Source: Sphingomonas adhaesiva
GTDB taxonomy: Bacteria; Pseudomonadota; Alphaproteobacteria; Sphingomonadales; Sphingomonadaceae
Direction: 5' to 3'
NCBI RefSeq assembly: GCF_036946125.1
Contig: NZ_JAQIJT010000002.1
Coordinates: 1,672,001-1,736,000 of the forward strand
DNA length: 64,000 nt
Shown: in pieces, positions 1 through 9,566 of the stretch
Layout: each line of letters begins with the position of its first letter
Numbering within the stretch: position 1 is the first letter of the stretch
Position numbers and translations under genes: made by a program
Notes under the pieces: model-generated
Database searches by the model: none
What the model saw: the letters and a program-made list of their open reading frames with translations, nothing else
Told to the model about the DNA's origin: nothing

Positions 1-23
1 CGCGCTGCACGGCTGAGCGCGCG

Positions 24-3000
24 ATGCACGTCGTATTCCGCGAGACCCGCGGGCTGGAGGAGAGCGCGTCGCCCCGGGACCTGGGGCAGGACGCCGCCGA
101 CCTGGTGGTTCTGTCGTTCTCCGACAGCGACCTGGCGGCGTTCGCCGCCGGGTGGCGCGAGGCCGTGCCGGGCGCGGACGCGGGGGCGCTGCCGAGCCTG
201 CGAGTCGCCAACCTGTCCGACCTGACCCACCCCCTGTCGGTCGATACCTATGTCGAGCGCACCCTGTCGGGTGCGCGCGGCATCCTGATCCGGCTGATCG
301 GCGGTGCGGGCTATTGGAGCTACGGGCTGCAACAGGTGGAGGCGCTCGCCCGTCGCCGGGGTATCGCGCTGGCGGTGATCCCGGCGGACGGACGCCCCGA
401 CGAGCGGCTCGACGCGGCGTCCACCGTGGCGGTGCATACGCTGCGGAGACTGGCCGAATGGTGCGACCTCGGCGGCGCGGCGGCGATGCGCGCGGCGCTG
501 ACCGGCGTCGCGAGGGCGGCGGGCTATGACGTGGCGCCGTTCGCCGCCACCCGCGCGCTCGCCCCGGTCGGCGGCTGGCAGGCGGAGGCGGGCATCGCCT
601 GCCCGGCCGCCGTCGCGCTTGTGGCGGCGCGGCCGCTTGTCCTGATCGTCTTCTACCGTTCCTATGTGACCGCCGCGGATTGCCATCCGGTCGCGGCCCT
701 GCAGCGCGGGTTCGAGGCGCGTGGTTATGACGTGCTGGCGCTGTTCGCCCCCTCGTTGAAGGACGCGCAGGCCGCGGGCTGGCTGCGGCGCTGGGTGACG
801 GCGCTGGCCCCGGTGGCGATCGTCAACGCCACCGCCTTCTCGGCGCGCGACGCCGCCGACGACACCCCGCTCGACATCGCGGGCGTGCCGGTATTCCAGG
901 TCGCGCTCGCCACCGCCGACCGGGCGGCATGGGCCGGTGCGCCGCGCGGCCTGTCACCCGCCGATCTCGCGATGCACGTCGTCCTGCCGGAGGTCGACGG
1001 GCGCGTCTTCGCCGGCGTGGTCAGTTTCAAGGACGCCGACGAGCGCGACCCCGCGCTGCAATTCTCCCCCCGCGTCCACCGCGCCGACCCGGCGCGCATC
1101 GCCGCGACCGTCGCCCGCATCGACGGGTGGATCGCGCTCGCCCGCACGCCGGCGCCGGCGAGACGACTGGCGATCGTCCTGTCCACCTATCCCTGCAAGA
1201 CGCAGCAGATGGCGCATGCGGTCGGCCTCGACGCCTTCGCCTCGCTGGCGGCCATCGTCGACGATCTGCGCGCGGCGGGTTATGCGCTTCCCCCCTGCCC
1301 CGCCGATCTTCCGGCGTTGCTGGCCAGGCGGACGCTCGAATGGCCCGTCGCGAACTATCGCGCCGCCGTGCAGCGACTGCCCGCTGCGCTGCGGGCCGAT
1401 CTGGCCGCCGCCTGGGGTGAGCCTGAGGACGATCCCGCCGTCGCCGACGGCCGCTTCCGCTTCACCGCGATCGCCCTCGGCGACGGCATCGTCGCGCTGC
1501 AACCCGAGCGGGGCCGCCCCGCCGCGCGTAGCGACGACTATCACGACCTCTCCCGCTGCCCCCGCCACGCCTATGTCGCCTTCTACCTGTGGCTGCGTGA
1601 CGAGCGGGACGCCCACGCGCTGGTCCACATCGGCGCGCACGGCACGCTCGAATGGCTGCCGGGCAAGGCGGTGGCGCTGTCCGACGCCTGCTGGCCGGAG
1701 GCGCTGACCGGCGCGCTCCCGGTCGTCTACCCCTTCATCGTCAACGATCCGGGCGAGGCCGCGCAGGCGAAGCGCCGCATCGGTGCCGTCACGATCGGCC
1801 ACGTTCCTCCGCCGCTGGAGCGGACGGGCGCCGGTGCCGGGCTGGGACGGCTGGAGGCGCTGCTCGACGAGTTTTCCAGCGCCGACGGGCTCGATCCTCC
1901 GCGGCGGCGGCGGCTTCGCGACGACATCCGCGACGAGGCCCGCGCGCTGGGGCTGGAGGCGGCGCTGAACCTCGATCGCGCGCCGTCCGATACGGAGGCG
2001 ATCACCCGCATCGACACCTTCGTCTGCGACGTGAAGGACAGCCGCTTCGGCGACGGGCTGCACGTGTTCGGGCGGGGCGAGCACGGCGCCGCGGAGAGTG
2101 CGGGCCTGCTGGCCGCACTGGACGGGAGGCGCGTGCCCGCGGGCCCGTCCGGCTCGCCGTGGCGCGGACGGCGCGACGTGCTGCCGACCGGGCGCAACCT
2201 GTTCACGACCGACCCGCGCGCGGTGCCGTCCCGCTCGGCGCATCGGCAGGGCATGGCGCTCGCCGAGGAACTGATCCGCCGCCACTTGCAGGATCACGGC
2301 GACTATCCGCGCGGGCTGGTGGTCGACCTGTGGGGATCGGCGACGATGCGCACCGCGGGCGAGGAATTCGCGATGGCGCTCCACCTGCTCGGCGCGGAGC
2401 CGGTGTGGGACATGGGGTCGGAGCGCGTCACCGGGGTCGAGATCCTGCCGCTGATGCGGCTCGACCGCCCGCGCATCGACGTGACGCTGCGCGTATCCGG
2501 GCTGTTCCGCGACGCCTTTCCGCTGCTGGGCACGATGTTCGGACAGGCGATACGCGCACTCGCCGCGCGCGACGAGCCTGCCGATCTGAACCCGTTCGTC
2601 GGCCGGCCGGTCACGCCGCGCGTCTTCGGCCCCGCGCCGGGCCGCTACGGCGTCGGACTGGGCGATGCCGCCGACACCTATACCGCCGCGGCACGGCGCG
2701 CCGCGGGCGAGGCATGGCTCGCCGCCTCCGCCTATGTCCTCGACGCGCCGGTCGAACGGGCCGACCCGGCTGCCCTGCGTGCCCGCGTCGCGAGCGCCGA
2801 CGCCTTCGTTCACGTGCAGGACCTGCCCGAGACCGACCTGCTGCTCGCCGCCGATTACGCCGCGCACGAGGGCGGATTCGCCGCAGCGCGCGCGCTGACC
2901 GGAGGCACCGCGAGCGCCTATCACCTCGACGCCGCCGACCCGGAGCGCCTGCGCGCGCGGACCTTGGGCGAGGAGATCGCGCGCGTGGTGCGGGCCCGCG

Positions 3001-3299
3001 CCGCGCACCCCGGCTGGATCGCGGGAATGATGCGGCACGGCTTTCGCGGCGCGGCGGAGATGGCGGCGACGCTCGACCATCTCGGCACGTTCGCGCACCT
3101 CGCCGATGCGGTGAGCCCGGAAACGTTCGACCTGTATTTCGACGCCACCTTGGGGTCCGAAGACGTTCGCGCCTTCCTCGCCGCCACCAATCCGCCGGCG
3201 CTGGCGGCGATGGAGGCGCGCTTCGCCGCCCTGCATGCCGCGGGGCTGTGGCGGACGCGGCGCAATTCGATCCTGTCGCGACTGGACGGTGCGGTATGA
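24..3299 (+). CDS. cobN: Cobaltochelatase large subunit CobN
   Basis: Large subunit of the ATP-dependent aerobic cobalt chelatase, which with CobS and CobT (not in this window) inserts Co(II) into hydrogenobyrinate a,c-diamide. The 1,091-residue protein shows the CobN/BchH-type chelatase fold throughout, including the conserved HGTLEW motif with His539. It is shorter than the roughly 1,270-residue P. denitrificans protein, but the N-terminus (MHVVFRE, then DLVVLSFSDSDL) looks native, so it is not truncated. The ATG sits 8 bases after a TGA at 14-16 that may end the preceding gene of the operon (cobW would be usual; too little is visible to say). Its stop overlaps the start of cobG (ATGA), so translation is probably coupled. 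Confidence 0.95.
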   Translation: MHVVFRETRGLEESASPRDLGQDAADLVVLSFSDSDLAAFAAGWREAVPGADAGALPSLRVANLSDLTHPLSVDTYVERTLSGARGILIRLIGGAGYWSYGLQQVEALARRRGIALAVIPADGRPDERLDAASTVAVHTLRRLAEWCDLGGAAAMRAALTGVARAAGYDVAPFAATRALAPVGGWQAEAGIACPAAVALVAARPLVLIVFYRSYVTAADCHPVAALQRGFEARGYDVLALFAPSLKDAQAAGWLRRWVTALAPVAIVNATAFSARDAADDTPLDIAGVPVFQVALATADRAAWAGAPRGLSPADLAMHVVLPEVDGRVFAGVVSFKDADERDPALQFSPRVHRADPARIAATVARIDGWIALARTPAPARRLAIVLSTYPCKTQQMAHAVGLDAFASLAAIVDDLRAAGYALPPCPADLPALLARRTLEWPVANYRAAVQRLPAALRADLAAAWGEPEDDPAVADGRFRFTAIALGDGIVALQPERGRPAARSDDYHDLSRCPRHAYVAFYLWLRDERDAHALVHIGAHGTLEWLPGKAVALSDACWPEALTGALPVVYPFIVNDPGEAAQAKRRIGAVTIGHVPPPLERTGAGAGLGRLEALLDEFSSADGLDPPRRRRLRDDIRDEARALGLEAALNLDRAPSDTEAITRIDTFVCDVKDSRFGDGLHVFGRGEHGAAESAGLLAALDGRRVPAGPSGSPWRGRRDVLPTGRNLFTTDPRAVPSRSAHRQGMALAEELIRRHLQDHGDYPRGLVVDLWGSATMRTAGEEFAMALHLLGAEPVWDMGSERVTGVEILPLMRLDRPRIDVTLRVSGLFRDAFPLLGTMFGQAIRALAARDEPADLNPFVGRPVTPRVFGPAPGRYGVGLGDAADTYTAAARRAAGEAWLAASAYVLDAPVERADPAALRARVASADAFVHVQDLPETDLLLAADYAAHEGGFAAARALTGGTASAYHLDAADPERLRARTLGEEIARVVRARAAHPGWIAGMMRHGFRGAAEMAATLDHLGTFAHLADAVSPETFDLYFDATLGSEDVRAFLAATNPPALAAMEARFAALHAAGLWRTRRNSILSRLDGAV

Positions 3300-4387
3300 G
3301 CATTATCCGCGGCTGGTGCCCGACCGCATGGCGACCGATGACGGCGGACGACGGCCTGCTGGTGCGCGTGCGACCGCGGATGGGACGGCTCGACCGCGAC
3401 GCGATGCTGGCGCTGTGCGAGCTGGCCATCGCGCAGGGCAACGGCCAGATCGACGTGACCAACCGCGCCAACCTGCAGATCCGGGGGGTGAGCGAGGGCG
3501 GCTGGCAGATGCTGATCGCCGCGCTGGTCGCGCTCGGCCTGGTCGATCCCGACCCGGCGCGCGAAGCCCGCCGCATGACCCTCGCTGCACCCTGCTGGAG
3601 GCCGGGCGACGACACGTACCGGATCGCGACGGAGCTCGACCGCCGCCTTGGCGAGCTGCCCGCGCTGCCCGGCAAGTTCGGGTTCGCGATCGATGCCGGC
3701 CCCGCGCCGATGCTCGCCGAGGCGCCCGGCGATCTTCGGGTCGAGCGGACCGCGGCGGGCCGGCTGCTGCTGCGCGCGGACGGACGCGCGACCGGGGTCC
3801 TGCTCACGCCCGGCCACGAGGTCGACGCGCTGATCGCGCTCGCAAAATGGTTCGTCGTAAGCGGCGGCAGCGCGGCGAAGCGGATGGCCCGCCACGCCGC
3901 GCCCCTACCGGATTGGGCAAAGGGGACCGAACGTCCCGCGCCGGCGGGGCCGCTAGCGGAGATGCCCGGTACATCATGGCCGCTCGCCTTCGGGCGGATC
4001 GACGCCCCCTCCTTCCACGCGATGCTGCGCCGCTCGACCCCCACCGGGGTCCGCACGACCCCGTGGCGGGCGCTGCTGATCGAGGGCGATCACGACCTCC
4101 CCGTGCCCGACGCGCCCGTTGCCGCCGACGCCTGCGTCGGCGCGCCCGCCTGCCCGCAAGCGAGCGTCGCGACGCGCGCGCTGGCGCTGCGGCTCGCGCC
4201 CTTCGTCGCTGGCCGGCTCCACGTCTCGGGCTGCGCCAAGGGCTGCGCACGCGCCGCACCGGCGGCGGTTGTGCTCACCGGGCGCGAGGGGCGCTACGAC
4301 CTCGCCTTCGACGCATGCGCCGGGGCCACGCCCGCGCGCGCCGCGCTCGACCCCGCTGCCGTCCTCCAGCATTTCGGAGCCTCCTGA
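3296..4387 (+). CDS. cobG: Precorrin-3B synthase CobG
   Basis: Oxygen-dependent Fe-S enzyme that converts precorrin-3A to precorrin-3B before ring contraction; it marks the aerobic route. The 363-residue product belongs to the nitrite/sulfite reductase ferredoxin-like family. It has the siroheme-type half domain (TNRANLQIRG near residue 60) and a C-terminal cysteine cluster for the 4Fe-4S centre (C280 in ACVGAPAC, then SGCAKGCA). The start ATG at 3296 overlaps the cobN stop, and the gene ends in an ATGA overlap with cobH. It gives MSIIRGWCP, the expected N-terminus for the family. Confidence 0.93.
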   Translation: MSIIRGWCPTAWRPMTADDGLLVRVRPRMGRLDRDAMLALCELAIAQGNGQIDVTNRANLQIRGVSEGGWQMLIAALVALGLVDPDPAREARRMTLAAPCWRPGDDTYRIATELDRRLGELPALPGKFGFAIDAGPAPMLAEAPGDLRVERTAAGRLLLRADGRATGVLLTPGHEVDALIALAKWFVVSGGSAAKRMARHAAPLPDWAKGTERPAPAGPLAEMPGTSWPLAFGRIDAPSFHAMLRRSTPTGVRTTPWRALLIEGDHDLPVPDAPVAADACVGAPACPQASVATRALALRLAPFVAGRLHVSGCAKGCARAAPAAVVLTGREGRYDLAFDACAGATPARAALDPAAVLQHFGAS

Positions 4388-5016
4388 TGCCTTATGTCTA
4401 TGAGACGGACGGCGCCGCCATCTACCGCCAGTCCTTCGCCACCATCCGCGCCGAGGCCGATCTCGCCCGCTTCGACGCCGCTGAGGAAATCGTCGCGGTC
4501 CGCATGATCCACGCCGCGGGCCTCGTCGAGCTGGCTGCGCACATCCGCTTCTCGCCCGGCGTCGTCACCGTCGCGCGTGCCGCGCTGGAGGCGGGCGCGC
4601 CCATCCTGTGCGACGCGCGCATGGTGTCGGAGGGGATCACCCGCGCCCGCCTGCCCGCGGACAACCCGGTGATCTGCACCCTGGGCGCCCCGGAGACGCC
4701 GGCGCTGGCACGCGCGATCGGAACCACCCGCTCCGCCGCCGCGCTGGAGCTATGGCGTCCTCATCTGGCCGGCGCCCTGGTCGCGATCGGCAACGCGCCG
4801 ACCGCGCTGTTCCACCTGCTCGACATGCTCGCCGATCCCGCCTGCCCGCGCCCGGCGGCGATCATCGGCTGCCCGGTCGGCTTCGTCGGGGCGATGGAAT
4901 CGAAGGCGGCGTTGTGGGCCGAGCAGCCCGTCCCCTGCATCGTGGTCGCGGGTCGCCCGGGCGGCAGCGCGATCACCGTGGCCGCGATCAACGCGCTGGC
5001 GAGCCGCGCCGAATGA
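4387..5016 (+). CDS. cobH: Precorrin-8X methylmutase CobH
   Basis: Isomerises precorrin-8X to hydrogenobyrinate by a 1,5-sigmatropic shift of the C-11 methyl group to C-12. The 209 residues are typical for CobH/CbiC. The catalytic histidine is visible at H42 (VRMIHAAG), matching His43 of the P. denitrificans enzyme, and the product-binding CDARMV and GNAPTALF motifs are intact. The start overlaps the cobG stop by one base (TGATG), and the end overlaps cobI by four. Confidence 0.95.
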   Translation: MPYVYETDGAAIYRQSFATIRAEADLARFDAAEEIVAVRMIHAAGLVELAAHIRFSPGVVTVARAALEAGAPILCDARMVSEGITRARLPADNPVICTLGAPETPALARAIGTTRSAAALELWRPHLAGALVAIGNAPTALFHLLDMLADPACPRPAAIIGCPVGFVGAMESKAALWAEQPVPCIVVAGRPGGSAITVAAINALASRAE

Positions 5017-5738
5017 CGACCGGCACCATCCACGGCGTCGGCCTGGGCCCGGGCGCGCAGGATCTGATGAGCGTGCGCGCGGACCGGCTGGTGCGCGGCG
5101 CGCGCCACATCGCCTTCTTCCGCAAGGCGGGGCGCGCCGGCCATGCGCGCCGCATCGTCGACGGGATGCTCCACCCCGACGCGACCGAGTTCGCGATGGA
5201 ATATCCGGTCACCACCGAAATCCCCGTCGACGATCCGCGCTACAACGAGCGGCTCGGCGCCTTCTACGCCGATTGTGCGCATCACCTGCGCGCGCTGGCG
5301 CACCGCGGGGAGGACGTGGTCGTGCTCTGCGAGGGCGACCCCTTCTTCTACGGATCCTTCATGCACCTCCACAGCCGGTTGAGCGGGGACGTGCGCGTCG
5401 CGGTCGTGCCCGGCATCACCGGCATGTCGGGTGCATGGACCGCCAGCGGCAGCCCGATCACCTGGGGCGACGACGTGCTGACCGTCCTGACCGCCACCCT
5501 GCCCGAACGCGATCTCGCGCGGCGCATCGCCGATACCGACGCGCTGGTGGTGATGAAGATCGGGCGCCACCTGCCCAAGCTGCGCCGCGCGGTCGCGGCC
5601 GCCGGGCGTGTGGCGGATGCGTGGCTGATCGAACATGCCGCCATGCCGCAGCAGCGCGTCACCCGGCTGGCCGAGGCGGATGCGGTCGCTCCCTATTTCG
5701 CGATCCTGCTCATCTACGGCCAGGGGCGTCGCCCGTGA
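5013..5738 (+). CDS. cobI: Precorrin-2 C20-methyltransferase CobI
   Basis: SAM-dependent methyltransferase of the tetrapyrrole methylase family that adds the C-20 methyl to precorrin-2, giving precorrin-3A. It has 241 residues. The N-terminal glycine-rich GVGLGPGAQDLM and the later VLCEGDPFFYGSF and VVPGITGMSG motifs define the class and the C20 subgroup. The ATG at 5013 overlaps the cobH stop (ATGA), and the stop overlaps the GTG of cobJ. Confidence 0.95.
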   Translation: MTTGTIHGVGLGPGAQDLMSVRADRLVRGARHIAFFRKAGRAGHARRIVDGMLHPDATEFAMEYPVTTEIPVDDPRYNERLGAFYADCAHHLRALAHRGEDVVVLCEGDPFFYGSFMHLHSRLSGDVRVAVVPGITGMSGAWTASGSPITWGDDVLTVLTATLPERDLARRIADTDALVVMKIGRHLPKLRRAVAAAGRVADAWLIEHAAMPQQRVTRLAEADAVAPYFAILLIYGQGRRP

Positions 5739-6478
5739 GCGGCTGGATCGCGATCGCCGGGCTCGGTCCGGGGGACGAGGCGCTGGTGACGCCGGAGGTC
5801 GGTGCCGCGCTGGCGGCGGCGACCGATGTCGTCGGCTACATCCCCTATGTCGCGCGCGTCGCGCCACGCGCGGGGCTGACGCTGCACCCCTCCGACAATC
5901 GTGTCGAGATGGACCGCGCCGCGCTGGCGCTCGAGCTCGCCGGTGCGGGGCACCGCGTGGTCGTCGTATCGTCGGGCGACCCCGGCGTGTTCGCGATGGC
6001 GGCGGCGGTGTTCGAGGCGATCGAACGCGGACCCGCGCGATGGGCGACGCTGGACGTCCGGGTGCTCCCCGGCATCACCGCGATGCTCGCCGCCGCCGCG
6101 CGGGCGGGCGCACCGCTGGGGCACGATTTCTGCGCCATCAACCTGTCCGACAATCTGAAGCCGCAGGCGATCATCGAGCGCCGCGTCCGGCTGGCGGCGG
6201 AGGCGGATTTCGCCATCGCCTTCTACAATCCGCGCTCTAGGGCGCGCCCCGACGGTCTGGCCGCCGCGCTGGCGATCCTGCGCGACACCTGCGCGGACCG
6301 GCGCCCGGTGCTGTTCGCCCGTGCCGTGTCGACGCCGGACGAGCGATTGCGCGTCGTGCCGCTGCCCGATGCGCGTGCGGACATGGCGGACATGCGGACG
6401 ATCGTCATCGTCGGCTCCAGCCGCACCCGGACGATCCCGGGCACGCGCTTCCTCTACACGCCGCGGTCCGCGGCATGA
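5735..6478 (+). CDS. cobJ: Precorrin-3B C17-methyltransferase CobJ
   Basis: Methylates C-17 of precorrin-3B and drives ring contraction to precorrin-4. The 247-residue tetrapyrrole methylase has IAGLGPGDEALV at the start, VVSSGDPGVFAMA and VLPGITAM in the middle, and the CobJ-typical FYNPRSRAR near residue 165. GTG at 5735 is chosen because it gives a GTGA overlap with cobI and places the methylase motif at residue 8. The last 25 bases (6454-6478) overlap the 3' end of cobK on the other strand. Confidence 0.94.
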   Translation: MSGWIAIAGLGPGDEALVTPEVGAALAAATDVVGYIPYVARVAPRAGLTLHPSDNRVEMDRAALALELAGAGHRVVVVSSGDPGVFAMAAAVFEAIERGPARWATLDVRVLPGITAMLAAAARAGAPLGHDFCAINLSDNLKPQAIIERRVRLAAEADFAIAFYNPRSRARPDGLAAALAILRDTCADRRPVLFARAVSTPDERLRVVPLPDARADMADMRTIVIVGSSRTRTIPGTRFLYTPRSAA

Positions 6479-7203
6479 CCCAGCCAGCGCAGCACCGCCG
6501 CCACGTCATGCAGCTCGATCCGCTCGGGGACCGGCGGCCGGTCGATCATCAGCACCGGCACGCCCAGCGTGCGCGCCGCGACCAGCTTCGCCTGCGCACC
6601 GAGGCCCCCGGCATTCTTGCAGACCAGCAGGTCGCTGCGATGCGCGCGCATCAGCGCGATGTCGCCGTCCACCGTGAACGGTCCGCGATCGACGATCAGG
6701 TCGTGCGCGGGCAACGCCACCGCCGCGCGCGGGGGATCGACGAAGCGCAGGAGGTAATGGTGCTGCGGCTGCGCGGCGAAGGCATCGACATGCATCCGCC
6801 CCAGCGCCAGCATCACCCGGCGCGGCGCCCCGGTCAGCGCCGCCACCGCGGCAGGGATGTCGGCGGCGCGCGTCCATCGGTCGCCTGCCTCCGCGACCCA
6901 GCCGGGCCGGGTGAACGCGACATGCGGAACGCCCGCCGCCATCGCCGCCGCGACGGCGTGTGCGCTCATCTGCGCCGCGAAGGGATGCGTCGCATCGACC
7001 AGATGCGTCACCTTCGCTGCGCGCAGCCAGGCGACGAGGCCTTCCACGCCGCCGAAACCGCCCACCCGCACCGCCACGGGCTGCGGCTTCGGGGTCGCCA
7101 CGCGCCCCGCATAGCTCAGCGTCGCCTCGACGCCCGCCTCCGCCAGCGCGGCCGCCAGCGCACTCGCCTCGGTCGTGCCACCCAGGATCAGGACATGGGT
7201 CAT
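6454..7203 (-). CDS. cobK: Precorrin-6A reductase CobK
   Basis: NADPH-dependent reduction of precorrin-6A to precorrin-6B. The 249-residue protein opens with THVLILGGTTEA, the CobK/CbiJ signature, and contains DATHPFAAQMS near residue 80. It is the only cob gene in this block on the minus strand. Its 3' end overlaps cobJ tail-to-tail by 25 bases, and its start codon overlaps the cobL start head-to-head in the tetramer CATG (7201-7204). There is therefore no intergenic space for a dedicated promoter; any cobK promoter must lie inside cobL. Tail-to-tail antisense with cobJ may affect expression. Confidence 0.94.
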   Translation of the reverse strand: MTHVLILGGTTEASALAAALAEAGVEATLSYAGRVATPKPQPVAVRVGGFGGVEGLVAWLRAAKVTHLVDATHPFAAQMSAHAVAAAMAAGVPHVAFTRPGWVAEAGDRWTRAADIPAAVAALTGAPRRVMLALGRMHVDAFAAQPQHHYLLRFVDPPRAAVALPAHDLIVDRGPFTVDGDIALMRAHRSDLLVCKNAGGLGAQAKLVAARTLGVPVLMIDRPPVPERIELHDVAAVLRWLGHAADRGV

Positions 7204-8410
7204 GGTTGAAGGCGGCACCCATCCGTGGCTGACGATCGTCGGGATCGGCGAGGATGGACCGGACGGCCTGTCCGCGGCAAGCCGCGTCGCGATCGCGCGC
7301 GCCGACTGGCTGACCGGCGCGGCGCGCCATCTGGCGTTGCTGCCCGATGGCGGCGGCGAGCGCGCGCCATGGCCGGTGCCCTTCGCCGATGGGATCGCCC
7401 CGCTGCTCGCGCGGCGCGGTCGCCGCGTGGTGATGCTGGTGTCGGGCGATCCGTTCTGGTTCGGCGCAGGATCGGTCGTCGCACGCCACCTGTCGCCGGA
7501 CGAGTGGGTCGCGCATCCCGCCCCCTCCACCTTCGCGCTGGTGGCGGCCCGGCTCGGCTGGGCGATCGAGGAGACGCGCTGCCTCGGCCTGCACGCCGCC
7601 CCGCTCGCGCGGTTACGTCCGCATCTGGCCCCGGGCCGGCGCATCGTCGCGACCCTGCGCGACGGCGCGGCGGTGAAGGCGCTGGCGACCCATCTGACCG
7701 ACGAGGGCTTCGGCGACAGCATGCTCCACGTCTGCGAGGCGATGGGCGGCCCGCGCGAACGCATACGCCACGTCCACGCCGGCGCTTATGCCGTCGACGA
7801 TGCTCGGCATCCGGTCGCCGTCGCCATCGCCGTCGCGGGCGCCGGCCCCGTCCTTCCCGCCGCCGCAGGTCTCCCCGACGAATGGTTCGCGCACGATGGG
7901 CAGATCACCAGGCGGCCCGTGCGCGCCCTGACCCTGTCCTCGCTCGCGCCACGTCCGGGCGAGACGTTGTGGGACATCGGCGCGGGATCCGGGTCGATCG
8001 GCATCGAATGGCTGCTGGCCGACCCCGCCAACCGCGCGCTGGCGTTCGAGGCCGACCCCGTCCGCGCCGCGCGCGCGCGCGCCAACGCCGCCAGCCTCGG
8101 CGTCGAGCGTCTTCGGGTGATCGACGGCCGCGCGCCCGACGCGCTCGCCGGCCACCCGCCGCCGGACGCGATCTTCATCGGCGGGGGGCTGTCGGATGCG
8201 CTCCTGCGCTGGCTGTGGCAGCACCTTCCCGCCGGCACGCGACTGGTCGCCAACGCCGTCACGCTCGAATCCGAGGCGCTGGCGATGCAATGGCAGGCCG
8301 TGAAGGGCGGCGACCTGCTGCGGATCGATCTGTCGACCGTCACGCCGATCGGTACGCGTCGCGGCTGGCGCGCGCATTTCCCGGTGGTGCAGTGGAGCGT
8401 GACGCTGTGA
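7202..8410 (+). CDS. cobL: Bifunctional precorrin-6B methyltransferase/decarboxylase CobL
   Basis: Methylates C-5 and C-15 and decarboxylates the C-12 acetate of precorrin-6B to give precorrin-8X. At 402 residues it is the fused form: residues about 10-200 are the CbiE-type tetrapyrrole methylase (TIVGIGEDG, VSGDPFWFG) and about 215-400 the CbiT-type class I methyltransferase (LWDIGAGSGSIGIEW). ATG 7202 is chosen because it lies just ahead of the conserved WLTIVGIG; an upstream ATG at 7175 would add nine residues from within cobK. The stop overlaps the GTG of cobE. Confidence 0.94.
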   Translation: MVEGGTHPWLTIVGIGEDGPDGLSAASRVAIARADWLTGAARHLALLPDGGGERAPWPVPFADGIAPLLARRGRRVVMLVSGDPFWFGAGSVVARHLSPDEWVAHPAPSTFALVAARLGWAIEETRCLGLHAAPLARLRPHLAPGRRIVATLRDGAAVKALATHLTDEGFGDSMLHVCEAMGGPRERIRHVHAGAYAVDDARHPVAVAIAVAGAGPVLPAAAGLPDEWFAHDGQITRRPVRALTLSSLAPRPGETLWDIGAGSGSIGIEWLLADPANRALAFEADPVRAARARANAASLGVERLRVIDGRAPDALAGHPPPDAIFIGGGLSDALLRWLWQHLPAGTRLVANAVTLESEALAMQWQAVKGGDLLRIDLSTVTPIGTRRGWRAHFPVVQWSVTL

Positions 8411-8784
8411 TCGTCGCCGGCTTCGGCTTTCGCAGCGGCGCGACCGCGGAGTCGCTCCAGGCCGCGCTGATCCTGGCGCAGGCCGGCCGACCGGACGTCG
8501 CCGCCCTCGCCGCCCCGGCCGACAAGATCGCCCCGCTCGGCATCCTGGGCGAGCGGCTCGGGCTCCCCGTCCTGCCGATCGCCCCCGCCGCGCTCCGCGA
8601 CGCCACGACCGCGACCCGCTCCGCCGCCAGCCTCGCCGCGCGGGACACGGGCAGCGTGGCGGAGGCCGCCGCGCTCGCCGGCGCCGGCGCCGGCACAGGA
8701 GGGGGCGCACGCCTGATCGCCTACCGCCGCATCTCCCCCGACCGGATGGCGACCTGCGCCATCGCCGAAGGATCGACCCCATGA
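8407..8784 (+). CDS. cobE: Cobalamin biosynthesis protein CobE (CbiG C-terminal domain)
   Basis: Small protein of the CobE/GbiG family (CbiG_C domain), 125 residues, reported to assist corrin ring synthesis although its exact step in the aerobic route is unclear. The family signature is visible as GFGFRSGATAES at the N-terminus, then ADKIAPLGIL and TRSAASLAA. The GTG at 8407 overlaps the cobL stop (GTGA); the TGA at 8782-8784 overlaps the cobM ATG. It lies between cobL and cobM, a common CobE position. Confidence 0.88.
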   Translation: MIVAGFGFRSGATAESLQAALILAQAGRPDVAALAAPADKIAPLGILGERLGLPVLPIAPAALRDATTATRSAASLAARDTGSVAEAAALAGAGAGTGGGARLIAYRRISPDRMATCAIAEGSTP

Positions 8785-9566
8785 CAATCCACTTCATCGG
8801 CGCCGGCCCCGGCGCACCCGACCTGCTGACGCTGCGCGGGCGCGACCGGATCGCCGCTTCGCCGGTATGCCTCTATGCCGGATCGCTGGTGCCGAGGGCG
8901 CTGCTCGACCATTGCCCGCCGGGCGCGCGGATCGTGAATACCGCGCCGATGGCGCTCGACGCGATCCTGGAGGAGATCGCGACCGCGCACGACGCCGGGC
9001 ACGACGTGGCGCGGCTGCATTCGGGCGACCTGTCGATCTGGTCCGCGATGGGCGAGCAGATGCGGCGGCTGCGGGCGCTCGGCATCCCCTTCACCATCAC
9101 CCCCGGCGTCCCCGCCTTCGCCGCCGCCGCCGCCGCGCTGGAGGCGGAGCTGACGCTGCCCGGCCTCACCCAGTCCGTCGTGCTGACCCGCACGCCGGGC
9201 CGCGCCAGCACGATGCCCGCCGCCGAACGGCTGACCACCTTCGCCGCCACCGGCGCGACGCTGGCGATCCACCTGTCGATCCACGTCCTCGACCGCGTCG
9301 TCGCCGACCTGACGCCGGCCTATGGCGCGGACTGCCCCGCCGCGATCGTGTGGCGCGCAAGCTGGCCCGACGAGCGTATCGTCCGCGCGACGCTGGGCAC
9401 GATCGTCGACGCCGCCGCAGGGGGGCTGGAGCGGACCGCGCTGATCCTGGTCGGGCCGGTGCTGGGGGCGGACAACTTCGTCGAGAGCAGCCTCTACGCG
9501 CCCGGATACGACCGGCGGTTCCGCCCCCGCGACGCCGCGTCGCGCTTCGCGGAGCCGCAGGCATGA
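8781..9566 (+). CDS. cobM: Precorrin-4 C11-methyltransferase CobM
   Basis: SAM-dependent methylation of precorrin-4 at C-11 to precorrin-5. The 261-residue tetrapyrrole methylase has the canonical start TIHFIGAGPGAPDLLT, the CobM/CbiF-type LYAGSLVP near residue 32, LHSGDLSIWSAM and ITPGVPAF. It is translationally coupled on both sides through ATGA overlaps with cobE and cobB. Confidence 0.95.
   Translation: MTIHFIGAGPGAPDLLTLRGRDRIAASPVCLYAGSLVPRALLDHCPPGARIVNTAPMALDAILEEIATAHDAGHDVARLHSGDLSIWSAMGEQMRRLRALGIPFTITPGVPAFAAAAAALEAELTLPGLTQSVVLTRTPGRASTMPAAERLTTFAATGATLAIHLSIHVLDRVVADLTPAYGADCPAAIVWRASWPDERIVRATLGTIVDAAAGGLERTALILVGPVLGADNFVESSLYAPGYDRRFRPRDAASRFAEPQA

Noticed and set aside
1..16. 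The 3' end of a preceding gene (ALHG then TGA)
   Set aside because: Only five codons are visible, too few to identify; cobW would be expected by position but cannot be shown.
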